A stretch of 6,217 bases of DNA from Prevotellaceae bacterium (GTDB lineage: Bacteria; Bacteroidota; Bacteroidia; Bacteroidales; UBA932). Positions 1 through 4,399 of this stretch are shown here, in pieces. Every line of letters starts with the position of its first letter. Within the stretch, counting starts at the first letter, position 1. The translations under genes and the position numbers were made by a program. Location of the stretch: positions 1 to 6,217 of the forward strand of contig JAIRLT010000061.1 in NCBI GenBank assembly GCA_031259225.1. The letters run 5' to 3'. A model generated the notes under the pieces. That model saw nothing but the letters and a program-made list of their open reading frames with translations, ran no database searches and was not told the DNA's origin.

Positions 1-236
1 AAAAAACGTGTAAAAAGAAAATGACACAAACTATAAGAAAAACTTAACAATATCAACAGTTAGCGAAAGAATAAGAGCGGATGAAAAAGGGGATGAAAAG
101 TAGTTTTTTTACAAAAAAAAAAATTAACCGGAAAGGTGAAATAACCGGAAAATCAATAATAAACGAATAAATTACACTACGAAAGCAAATAATTTAGTCC
201 AGTTTGGCAAGAATTGATAATGAAAGATTTAATAGA

Positions 237-267
237 AATTTTGACTGGTATAGTCAAAATTGTGACT
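237..267. promoter_or_regulatory. Three TGACT half-sites: possible operator
   Basis: A 10-bp inverted repeat, AATTTTGACT (237-246) and AGTCAAAATT (252-261) with a 5-nt spacer, is followed by a third half-site TGACT (263-267). AGTCA (252-256) can therefore pair or form a dyad with either neighbour. The half-sites start at 242, 252 and 263, about one helical turn apart. The cluster covers the predicted start of transcription of the leftward promoter at 269-299, a good place for a repressor. It could instead be an RNA hairpin at the 5' end of that transcript. The binding protein is unknown. Confidence 0.4.
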
Positions 268-268
268 G

Positions 269-299
269 CAAAGGTAAGAAGGTTTTTTAATAAAACAAT
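269..299 (-). promoter_or_regulatory. Probable leftward Bacteroidetes promoter
   Basis: On the minus strand TACCTTTG (269-276) fits the -7 consensus TAnnTTTG. ATTG (296-299), containing TTG, sits exactly 19 nt upstream, the usual distance of the -33 element. Transcription would start near 262-265 and run off the left edge. No ATG follows on this strand inside the window, so either the leader exceeds 260 nt or the match is fortuitous. Confidence 0.45.
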
Positions 300-341
300 A
301 CATTGTTAAAAAAAAGTTAATAAAAAATATTGCGTAGTTTT

Positions 342-487
342 GTTAATGGTTAATTATTAATAGTTAATGGTTAGTACTGACGCTTTGCGAATGGAGAATG
401 GAAAGTGGAGAATGATGCTGGTGCGCCAGTTTAGTTGAAAGTTGAAAATAATGGTTAGAGGTTAATGGTTAGTGCCGGCGCGCCAGT
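342..487. repeat. Low-complexity intergenic repeats with GC-rich near-palindromes
   Basis: A perfect 13-bp direct repeat GTTAATGGTTAGT (363-375 and 461-473) lies in a longer run of GTTAAT/ATTAAT-like words (342-374, 449-473), and a GGAGAATGG-like run occupies about 389-416. Each block is followed by a GC-rich near-palindrome: CTGGTGCGCCAG (418-429) and CCGGCGCGCCAG (475-486). A perfect relative, CTGGCGCGCCAG, recurs at 5985-5996 next to GCTAATGTG words. The pairing of AT-rich words with the same GC palindrome suggests a dispersed intergenic repeat family. No coding potential is seen. Confidence 0.55.
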
Positions 488-516
488 GTGCTTACCGCGA
501 CTTACGACTAAAACAA

Positions 517-548
517 TTAGTACATTAGCCGGAAAATTATTATTTTTG
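517..548 (+). promoter_or_regulatory. comF promoter (TAnnTTTG -7 box)
   Basis: TATTTTTG (541-548) matches the Bacteroidetes -7 consensus and continues as GCA, the common extended form. A weak -33 candidate TTAG (517-520) lies 20 nt upstream. Since transcription normally begins a few nucleotides after this box, the start site would fall at about 551-554, on or just before the ATG at 554. The transcript would then be leaderless or nearly so. Confidence 0.6.
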
Positions 549-553
549 CAGTC

Positions 554-1315
554 ATGAAACTTACGGCTTTCCTGCGGTATTTTTTCGGGCTGTTGTATCC
601 CAACCTTTGCGCAGTTTGCGGCAATGCACTGAGCGGCAGGGAATATATTTGCTGTTTATCGTGCCTGTACCATTTACCGCGCACCAATTACTGGAAAGAG
701 CCGGGCAATCCTATAGAACAAATCTTTTGGGGGCTTGTGCCAGTGGAACATGTGTGCGCCCTGTTTTTCTTCAGCAAAGGCAGCCGCTACCGTAAATTAT
801 TGCACAAGTTAAAATACAAAGGTATGCCGGAAATCGGCGTGGAATTAGGGCGGCAGTTGGGCTTGGAATTGAAAAATGCGCCGCTCTACCAATGTATAGA
901 CACTATTATCCCGGTGCCGTTGCATCCGAAGCGGCAACGCCGCCGCGGCTACAACCAAAGCGAACGGATAGCCGCAGGTATTGCGCAAATAACCGGATGG
1001 AAAGTGAACACGTCGTCGCTTGTACGCACGCGGTTTACCGGGACGCAAACGCGCAAATCCCGACAGGAGCGCTGGGAAAACGTATCGGGCGCATTCGCCT
1101 TGCAGGACGCCGCCGCAATAACAAACCGGCATGTGCTGCTGGTCGATGATGTGCTGACCACCGGCGCAACAATGGAAGCATGTATCCTGCAGTTGAAGAA
1201 AGCGGCGGGGTGCAAAGTGAGCGTGGCAACGCTGGCTTGTACGAAAAAAACGGCGGCGCCTGTTTTCGGCAGCCCATTAACGCCTGCGCCTGCCGACAGC
1301 GACCGACACCCATGA
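554..1315 (+). CDS. comF: ComF family protein (phosphoribosyltransferase-fold)
   Basis: A 253-residue ComF-type protein. It starts with a short hydrophobic helix and a zinc-ribbon-like Cys cluster (C19-x2-C22 and C34-x2-C37), as in other ComF proteins. The PRTase domain follows, with IPVPLHPKRQRRRGYNQSE (119-137), TQTRKSRQERWENV (164-177) and the PRPP-binding loop VLLVDDVLTTGAT (194-206). In naturally transformable bacteria ComF acts in the cytosol on incoming single-stranded DNA. Its role in Bacteroidetes is less clear, and a phosphoribosyltransferase reaction is only inferred from the fold. The chosen start gives the family's usual N-terminus, with the first CxxC near residue 20. The last 20 or so residues (KKTAAPVFG onward) go beyond the typical ComF end and are encoded in the overlap with the convergent membrane-protein gene. 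It appears to be monocistronic. Confidence 0.9.
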   Translation: MKLTAFLRYFFGLLYPNLCAVCGNALSGREYICCLSCLYHLPRTNYWKEPGNPIEQIFWGLVPVEHVCALFFFSKGSRYRKLLHKLKYKGMPEIGVELGRQLGLELKNAPLYQCIDTIIPVPLHPKRQRRRGYNQSERIAAGIAQITGWKVNTSSLVRTRFTGTQTRKSRQERWENVSGAFALQDAAAITNRHVLLVDDVLTTGATMEACILQLKKAAGCKVSVATLACTKKTAAPVFGSPLTPAPADSDRHP

Positions 1316-2281
1316 AACCACACCCAGTCCAATCATCATCACCGCTTGCGTTTCGTGGGAAATAGTGGCGAACACTACGCCATGGTTTTGCGGAATGCCA
1401 TAAATGGCAAATAAGGTAAGTGAAATAAAAAAATGATAAGCGCCCATACCGCCCTGCACCGGCGCGACCCATCCCAAGCCGCCGACAACCATCAGGAACA
1501 GCGCATCGATACCGGCAAGGGCTTGCGTTCCGGGCATCGCTTTTATCACCGTGAAAGCCTGTAGCCAGTAAGCAACCCATAACAGTACGGTGTAGAGCAG
1601 GAATTTTTTGCGTTGCTGCAACCGAAATCCGGCGCGTAACCCGTCGTACAGTCCTGTCCATATTTTTTTCAGCTTGACAACCGGCGCGCGGTGTTCGATT
1701 TTTTTCCGGAAAACAATTGCGGCGGTAACCAATAGCGCAACGCCCCCAGCCAAGCCGTACAAAACAGCGTGGTTTCCGCCGGCAAAGCGTTCTGCAAAGG
1801 GTTGCCATAAATGGACATGGAGGAAATTCCCGAATATCTCGAGCCGGAAAAATACTACGGCAACAGTGATAAGCAATAAACACACCATATCGAAAACCCG
1901 CTCCATGACTACCGTTCCCAAAGAAGATCCAAAAGGAATTTTCTCCGTTCGCTGCAATGCGCCGCAACGCACAACTTCACCCATGCGCGGCAACGCAAAG
2001 TTGGCAAGGTAGGTAAGCATCACAGCGTCGTAAGTATGCTTGAACGACGGGCGGTATCCCAACGGTTGGATAATGAATTGCCAACGGCGTGCACGAAAAA
2101 CAAACGCAGCAAAACCGGTAAGCATGGATGCGGCAATCCACCAGTAATTGGCGCTCTGCAAGCCCTCCAGCAGTTCGCGGAACGAGATGTCCTTGAAAGA
2201 AAAATATAACAACGCTCCTGTAATGGATAAAAACAATACATATTTGCCGGTAGTGGCTATTATTTTTTTCTTTGTTGCCAT
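1277..2281 (-). CDS. Integral membrane protein, LPG-synthase TM / AglD (UPF0104) family
   Basis: A 334-residue polytopic membrane protein of the lysylphosphatidylglycerol synthase transmembrane / UPF0104 family. Hydrophobic segments lie at about residues 13-28, 46-62, 131-147, 172-191, 228-247, 257-275 and 303-327, with a few weaker ones. Family motifs visible are RARRWQ (63-68), ANFALPRMGEVVRCGAL (93-109), GTVVMERVFD (122-131) and PVQGGMGAYH (274-283). Related proteins act as lipid-linked flippases or aminoacyl-phosphatidylglycerol synthase membrane parts. The soluble aminoacyl-transferase domain of MprF is absent, so lysyl transfer should not be assumed and the substrate is unknown. It begins 28 bp after the panD stop on the same strand, so it is probably the last gene of the pan operon. 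Its 3' end overlaps comF tail to tail by 39 bp. Confidence 0.85.
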   Translation of the reverse strand: MATKKKIIATTGKYVLFLSITGALLYFSFKDISFRELLEGLQSANYWWIAASMLTGFAAFVFRARRWQFIIQPLGYRPSFKHTYDAVMLTYLANFALPRMGEVVRCGALQRTEKIPFGSSLGTVVMERVFDMVCLLLITVAVVFFRLEIFGNFLHVHLWQPFAERFAGGNHAVLYGLAGGVALLVTAAIVFRKKIEHRAPVVKLKKIWTGLYDGLRAGFRLQQRKKFLLYTVLLWVAYWLQAFTVIKAMPGTQALAGIDALFLMVVGGLGWVAPVQGGMGAYHFFISLTLFAIYGIPQNHGVVFATISHETQAVMMIGLGVVSWVSVAVGRRRR

Positions 2282-2309
2282 CGGTGGAAAATGGTGAATG
2301 GGGTTTACC

Positions 2310-2672
2310 CTACGGTTGGGGGCGTACTATTTTATTTGTCCGCGAGTCGGGCAAAACGATTGCCGGCGTAAAGTCCCGCGCTTCTTCGGGCGTCATGGAA
2401 GCATAAGCCATGATGATGATTAAATGCCCGGGGGCGGTTTTGTGCGCCGCTGCGCCGTTGATACAGATTTTCCCGCTGCCGCGTTCGCCTTTCAGCACAT
2501 AGGTATCGAAACGTTCGCCGTTATTGATGTCGGCGACGGTTACTTTTTCGTGCGCCACCAAATTTGCCGCATCCATTAAATCCTCATCAATAGTAATACT
2601 GCCGATGTAATGCAAGTTGGCTTCCGTTACCACCGCACGATGTATTTTTGATTTTAATAATTCAATTTGCAT
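2310..2672 (-). CDS. panD: Aspartate 1-decarboxylase
   Basis: A 120-residue PanD, a pyruvoyl-dependent enzyme that converts L-aspartate to beta-alanine and CO2 in the cytosol, supplying the beta-alanine used by PanC. The self-processing site Gly24-Ser25 in YIGSIT is present, where Ser25 becomes the pyruvoyl group. Lys9, Arg54, Thr57 and Tyr58 (ERFDTYVL) and the NGAAAHKTAPGHLIIIMAY segment are also present. The open frame extends 16 codons upstream to 2720, but the start at 2672 gives the family N-terminus (MQIELLKSKIHRA) and the standard numbering. The upstream codons would run into the spacer next to the GGGTAAA repeat. It follows panC by 87 bp and precedes the membrane-protein gene by 28 bp on the same strand. 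Confidence 0.95.
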   Translation of the reverse strand: MQIELLKSKIHRAVVTEANLHYIGSITIDEDLMDAANLVAHEKVTVADINNGERFDTYVLKGERGSGKICINGAAAHKTAPGHLIIIMAYASMTPEEARDFTPAIVLPDSRTNKIVRPQP

Positions 2673-2711
2673 AAGTATTCGATTTCTAATTTTTAATTGC
2701 TTGCACTGTTT

Positions 2712-2759
2712 CCCTTTCACCTTTTACCCCTTTACCCTTTACCCTTTTACCCTTTACCC
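2712..2759 (-). repeat. GGGTAAA repeat after panC; potential RNA G-quadruplex
   Basis: Read on the transcribed (minus) strand, the stretch directly after the panC stop is a degenerate GGGTAAA/GGGTAAAA repeat. G-runs of 3-4 lie at 2757-2759, 2750-2752, 2742-2744, 2735-2737 and 2727-2730, and a further GGG at 2712-2714. The first five are separated by loops of only 4-5 nt. This meets the usual sequence rule for a G-quadruplex in the panC-panD mRNA. It may equally be a neutral microsatellite. A degenerate copy lies in the opposite orientation upstream of panC at 3727-3759. Confidence 0.65.
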
Positions 2760-3602
2760 TTAACTTAACCGTATATTGTCAATCAAGCGCACGGGACGCG
2801 CATACACCGCTGCAAACAAGCGTGCATGTATGGCATTATCCCATTGTTTTATGGGTTGCAGGTTTTTTTCATCCGCTATTTCTATGTATTCTACTTCCAG
2901 CTCGCTGTGGGCGTTAATGGTCGCGGCAACCCATTTTTTCATTTCTTCTACCGGAAGTGCAGGGACTTTTTCTTTGGCTTGCATCAGCGTAGCCGCAATG
3001 AGCGGCGCCTGTTTCCGTTGTGTTTCCGATAATAACCTATTGCGTGAACTCATCGCCAATCCATCGTTTTCGCGTACCACCGGGCAGCCGACAATGACGG
3101 GCTGTTCATCCAATTGCGTTACCAATGCGCGGATAATCGCCAATTGCTGGAAATCTTTTTCGCCAAAGAATGCATAATCCGGTTGTACAATAGTAAACAG
3201 GCGGCTCACCACCTGCGCCACGCCGTTGAAATGACCGGGTCGGAACTTTCCTTCCATGACTCTTTCCAACGCCCCGAAATCAAACGAGCGCGTATCGGGT
3301 TCGGGATAAATTTCTTTCTCGCCGGGCGCAAACAATATATCCACGCCGTGTGTTTGCAGCAATATACTGTCGTCTTTCAATGTCCGCGGATAATTCCGCA
3401 AATCTTCGGGATTATTAAACTGCGTAGGATTGACAAATATGCTTGTAACCGTAAGCGCACATTGTGTTTTGCAAGCCTGTACAAGGGAAAGATGCCCGGC
3501 ATGTAAGGCGCCCATTGTCGGTACCAGCCCGATAGTTTTTTTCTGTCTGTGCGCCAACTGCAACAGTTGCCGGAGTTCCGAAACCGTATGAACTATAAAC
3601 AT
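2760..3602 (-). CDS. panC: Pantothenate synthetase (pantoate--beta-alanine ligase)
   Basis: A 280-residue, full-length PanC that joins D-pantoate and beta-alanine with ATP, through a pantoyl-adenylate, to make pantothenate (vitamin B5), the precursor of coenzyme A. It belongs to the cytosolic HIGH-superfamily nucleotidyltransferases. The HIGH-like motif is in PTMGALHAGH (28-37), followed by FVNPTQF (56-62), FFGEKD (145-150) and the KMSKS-like region NDGLAMSSRNRLL (179-191). The C-terminal subdomain ends in LFAAVYARPVRLIDNI. It is the first gene of the operon panC-panD-membrane protein. A strong Bacteroidetes promoter lies just upstream, giving a short leader of about 20 nt. panB and panE are not in the window. 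Confidence 0.97.
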   Translation of the reverse strand: MFIVHTVSELRQLLQLAHRQKKTIGLVPTMGALHAGHLSLVQACKTQCALTVTSIFVNPTQFNNPEDLRNYPRTLKDDSILLQTHGVDILFAPGEKEIYPEPDTRSFDFGALERVMEGKFRPGHFNGVAQVVSRLFTIVQPDYAFFGEKDFQQLAIIRALVTQLDEQPVIVGCPVVRENDGLAMSSRNRLLSETQRKQAPLIAATLMQAKEKVPALPVEEMKKWVAATINAHSELEVEYIEIADEKNLQPIKQWDNAIHARLFAAVYARPVRLIDNIRLS

Positions 3603-3625
3603 AAAAAATGTTTAAAACAGGGTTG

Positions 3626-3656
3626 CAAAGATATTTCAAAAATTCAAGATTTCAAA
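3626..3656 (-). promoter_or_regulatory. panC operon promoter (TTTG-N19-TATCTTTG)
   Basis: On the minus strand, TTTG (3653-3656) and TATCTTTG (3626-3633) are separated by exactly 19 nt, a perfect match to the Bacteroidetes housekeeping consensus. Predicted transcription starts near 3620, about 20 nt before the panC ATG. It should drive panC, panD and the membrane-protein gene. Confidence 0.8.
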
Positions 3657-3829
3657 ATTTACGGATTTCAAAAAAAACCGCCGGTACATTTCCTTACTGC
3701 CAGTTCTTCTTTGCATCCAGCTTTAAGGGCAAAGGGTACAAGGTAAAGGGTGAAAGGGGCTGGCGCAGGAAAAATTTAAAGATTTACAGATTTAGGCTGA
3801 CGCAGGAATGAATTAGGAATTGGATTTTT
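3657..3829. repeat. Divergent intergenic spacer with G-rich and GC-rich short repeats
   Basis: This spacer separates the panC promoter from the promoter of the duplicated leader and holds no gene. It contains a G-rich run on the plus strand (GGG/GGGG at 3727, 3734, 3748 and 3756), a degenerate inverted counterpart of the GGGTAAA repeat behind panC. It also contains a 13-bp direct repeat GGCTGRCGCAGGA (3758-3770 and 3795-3807). A similar GC-rich word, GGCAGGCGCAGGC, recurs at 5948-5960. AGATTTACAGATTTAGG-like low-complexity sequence surrounds them. Confidence 0.55.
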
Positions 3830-3860
3830 TTTGCTTTTCTAAAAATTCTTTCTATCTTTG
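3830..3860 (+). promoter_or_regulatory. Promoter of leader copy 1 (TTTG-N19-TATCTTTG)
   Basis: TTTG (3830-3833) lies exactly 19 nt before TATCTTTG (3853-3860), a perfect Bacteroidetes consensus promoter. Transcription should begin around 3863-3867, about 10 nt before the boxA-like sequence at 3874. It would transcribe both leader copies and the secreted-protein gene unless something terminates between them. Confidence 0.8.
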
Positions 3861-3873
3861 CCACCAATATTTA

Positions 3874-3885
3874 TGCTCTTTAACA
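3874..3885 (+). promoter_or_regulatory. boxA-like antitermination sequence, copy 1
   Basis: TGCTCTTTAACA is, from memory, identical to the boxA element of Escherichia coli rrn leaders, which binds NusB-NusE (S10) in nascent RNA and makes RNA polymerase resistant to termination. It lies about 10 nt after the predicted transcription start, inside a 20-nt block identical in both leader copies. No rRNA gene follows, so this would be a non-ribosomal boxA. Function is inferred from sequence identity and position only. Confidence 0.5.
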
Positions 3886-3903
3886 TTTTGGGTGCTTTTA
3901 TTC

Positions 3904-4096
3904 TATCTTTGAAATCTCGAAAATTTCATTTATCTATATGAATAAAGGCAAAAACTCCACGAGAGAGAAACGTGAATTTTTGCTTGTATATAGATAGGTA
4001 TTCGAGAACCTCAAAGATAATAAGTTTAGTTCACGTTTCGCTTTTTATACCTGAACAAGACTTACCGGATAAAAGCTACTCATGAAAAACCGTAGC
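3904..4096 (+). ncRNA. Structured leader RNA, copy 1
   Basis: The main hairpin has these arms: 3904-3912/4011-4019, 3915-3921/4001-4007, 3930-3940/3987-3997 (with two G-U pairs), 3948-3954/3977-3983 and 3958-3961/3971-3974, closed by a 9-nt loop. The lowest internal loop is AA/ACC in both copies. Downstream are a second hairpin (TAAGT 4021-4025/ACTTA 4060-4064 and GTTC 4029-4032/GAAC 4053-4056, with a 3x3 internal loop TTA/AAG) and a third (GCTAC 4075-4079/GTAGC 4092-4096). GAAACGTGAA (3967-3976), in and next to the apical loop, is exactly complementary to TTCACGTTTC (4030-4039), allowing a pseudoknot or alternative fold. Compensatory changes relative to copy 2 support a real RNA structure. 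I do not recognise it as a known class. Confidence 0.7.
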
Positions 4097-4111
4097 AAAA
4101 ACATTATTTAA
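4082..4111 (+). CDS. Conserved mini-ORF in leader copy 1 (MKNRSKNII)
   Basis: A 9-codon frame starts with the ATG in the loop of the small GCTAC/GTAGC hairpin and stops at 4109-4111, 10 nt before the remnant start codon at 4122. The first nine residues are identical in copy 2. Because the whole 3' block is conserved at nucleotide level, selection for the peptide cannot be separated from selection on the RNA. No Shine-Dalgarno site is visible. It could be a leader peptide coupling translation, or chance. Confidence 0.25.
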   Translation: MKNRSKNII

Positions 4112-4136
4112 AAAATAAACTATGAAAAAATTATTC

Positions 4137-4144
4137 TATCTTTG
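4137..4144 (+). promoter_or_regulatory. -7 promoter box of leader copy 2 (weak)
   Basis: TATCTTTG matches the -7 consensus, and the following GCAACC parallels copy 1. The expected -33 position (around 4114-4117) reads AATA-like sequence instead of TTTG. It may be a weak promoter or a duplicated relic, with most transcription coming from the copy 1 promoter. Confidence 0.4.
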
Positions 4145-4155
4145 CAACCGATTTA

Positions 4156-4167
4156 TGCTCTTTAACA
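4156..4167 (+). promoter_or_regulatory. boxA-like antitermination sequence, copy 2
   Basis: TGCTCTTTAACA is identical to the copy 1 element and to the rrn boxA core as I remember it. Distances differ slightly: 11 nt from the -7 box here against 13 nt in copy 1. The element itself is unchanged while nearby bases vary, which suggests constraint on it. Confidence 0.5.
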
Positions 4168-4186
4168 TTTTGACCGCTTTTTATTC

Positions 4187-4371
4187 TATCTAAGAAATCT
4201 AGACAATTTCATACATAAAGAATAAATCAAAACCACAAATGAAACGTGGACTTTTGCTTATTTTATGTATGGGTAGTCTAGAACCTCTTAGATGATAAGT
4301 TTAGTTCGCGTTTCGCATTTTATACCTGAACAAGACTTACCCAATAAAAGCTACTCATGAAAAACCGTAGC
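4187..4371 (+). ncRNA. Structured leader RNA, copy 2
   Basis: It has the same architecture as copy 1. Arms are 4187-4195/4286-4294, TCTAGA 4198-4203/4277-4282, 4211-4219/4262-4270, CAAAA 4228-4232/TTTTG 4252-4256 and CCAC 4233-4236/GTGG 4246-4249, with a 9-nt apical loop. Relative to copy 1, the lowest stem changes ATCTTTGA/TCAAAGAT to ATCTAAGA/TCTTAGAT, a C-G pair becomes A-U in the next stem, and the third stem is almost wholly different yet fully paired. The 3' hairpins are at 4296-4300/4335-4339 with 4304-4307/4328-4331, and 4350-4354/4367-4371. The pseudoknot partners are GAAACGTG (4241-4248) and CGCGTTTC (4307-4314), with one G-U pair. It would form the 5' leader of the secreted-protein mRNA. 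Confidence 0.7.
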
Positions 4372-4395
4372 AAAAACATTATTAAAAAAAAATAA
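4357..4395 (+). CDS. Conserved mini-ORF in leader copy 2 (MKNRSKNIIKKK)
   Basis: A 12-codon frame shares its first nine residues with the copy 1 mini-ORF and ends at 4393-4395, four nucleotides before the main start codon at 4400. Such close spacing would allow translational coupling or reinitiation. Its ATG lies in the loop of the GCTAC/GTAGC hairpin. Translation is unproven. Confidence 0.28.
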   Translation: MKNRSKNIIKKK

Positions 4396-4399
4396 AACT

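Larger units (their letters stand above)
1..553. other. AT-rich intergenic region without a recognisable gene
   Basis: No frame on either strand gives a credible protein. The longest plus-strand start near the left edge (position 21) stops after 8 codons, and the minus strand has no ATG between 1 and 300. The stretch contains a T7/A11 near-palindrome (104-123), a direct repeat TAACCGGAAA (125-134 and 142-151), a probable leftward promoter (269-299), a cluster of inverted half-sites (237-267), low-complexity GTTAATGG/GGAGAATGG repeats (342-473) and two GC-rich near-palindromes (418-429, 475-486). The very low GC contrasts with the genes to the right. It may hold the 5' leader of a leftward gene lying outside the window. 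Confidence 0.7.
3841..4130 (+). repeat. Tandem leader repeat, copy 1
   Basis: First of two head-to-tail copies of a roughly 280-bp unit. Shared features in order are AAAAATT...TATCTTTG, a 20-nt identical block containing boxA (3871-3890), a long hairpin region conserved in shape but not in sequence (3904-4019), and a 3' block (4020-4108) matching copy 2 at 85 of 89 positions without gaps. The copy ends in AAACTATGAAAAAA, the same start-codon context as the real gene after copy 2. It therefore once led into a coding sequence now reduced to 23 codons. Confidence 0.9.
4122..4193 (+). pseudogene. 23-codon remnant ORF between the two leader copies
   Basis: The ATG at 4122 has the same context as the start of the secreted-protein gene (AAACTATGAAAAAA versus AAACTATGAAAAAA). 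After about four codons the frame runs into the promoter box and boxA of copy 2, and it stops at 4191-4193 (TAA). It reads MKKLFYLCNRFMLFNILTA and so on, a chance translation of leader sequence. The simplest reading is the 5' tip of a former paralogous gene, lost by deletion down to the next leader, or a duplication whose breakpoint is just inside the coding region. Confidence 0.55.

Noticed and set aside
335..342. TAGTTTTG as a plus-strand -7 box
   Set aside because: No TTTG or TTG at the proper distance, and no gene starts within 200 bp. The comF promoter at 541-548 is better placed.
1035..1967. Long minus-strand frame of 310 codons overlapping comF and the membrane-protein gene
   Set aside because: Its product is Arg/Cys-rich with no domain and lies in another frame of two well-supported genes, so it is a shadow frame.
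2673..2720. Longer panD start at 2720 adding 16 residues
   Set aside because: The extra residues (MKGKQCKQLKIRNRIL) are not part of PanD proteins. The start at 2672 places the processing site exactly at Gly24-Ser25.
3904..3911. A further TATCTTTG promoter-like box inside leader copy 1
   Set aside because: It is the 5' arm of the lowest stem, there is no TTTG 19 nt upstream, and copy 2 has TATCTAAG here with a matching change in the other arm. It is better explained by pairing than by promoter function.
4030..4046. Intrinsic terminator formed by GAAACGTGAA/TTCACGTTTC followed by GCTTTTTAT in copy 1
   Set aside because: The loop would be over 50 nt and span other stems, and copy 2 has GCATTTTAT instead of a clean T-run. 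A pseudoknot or alternative pairing fits better.
3904..4294. Retron msr-msd, attC site or invertible promoter
   Set aside because: No reverse transcriptase or recombinase gene is nearby, and the arms of the inverted repeats differ between copies while staying complementary, as expected of a structured RNA and not of fixed recombination sites.
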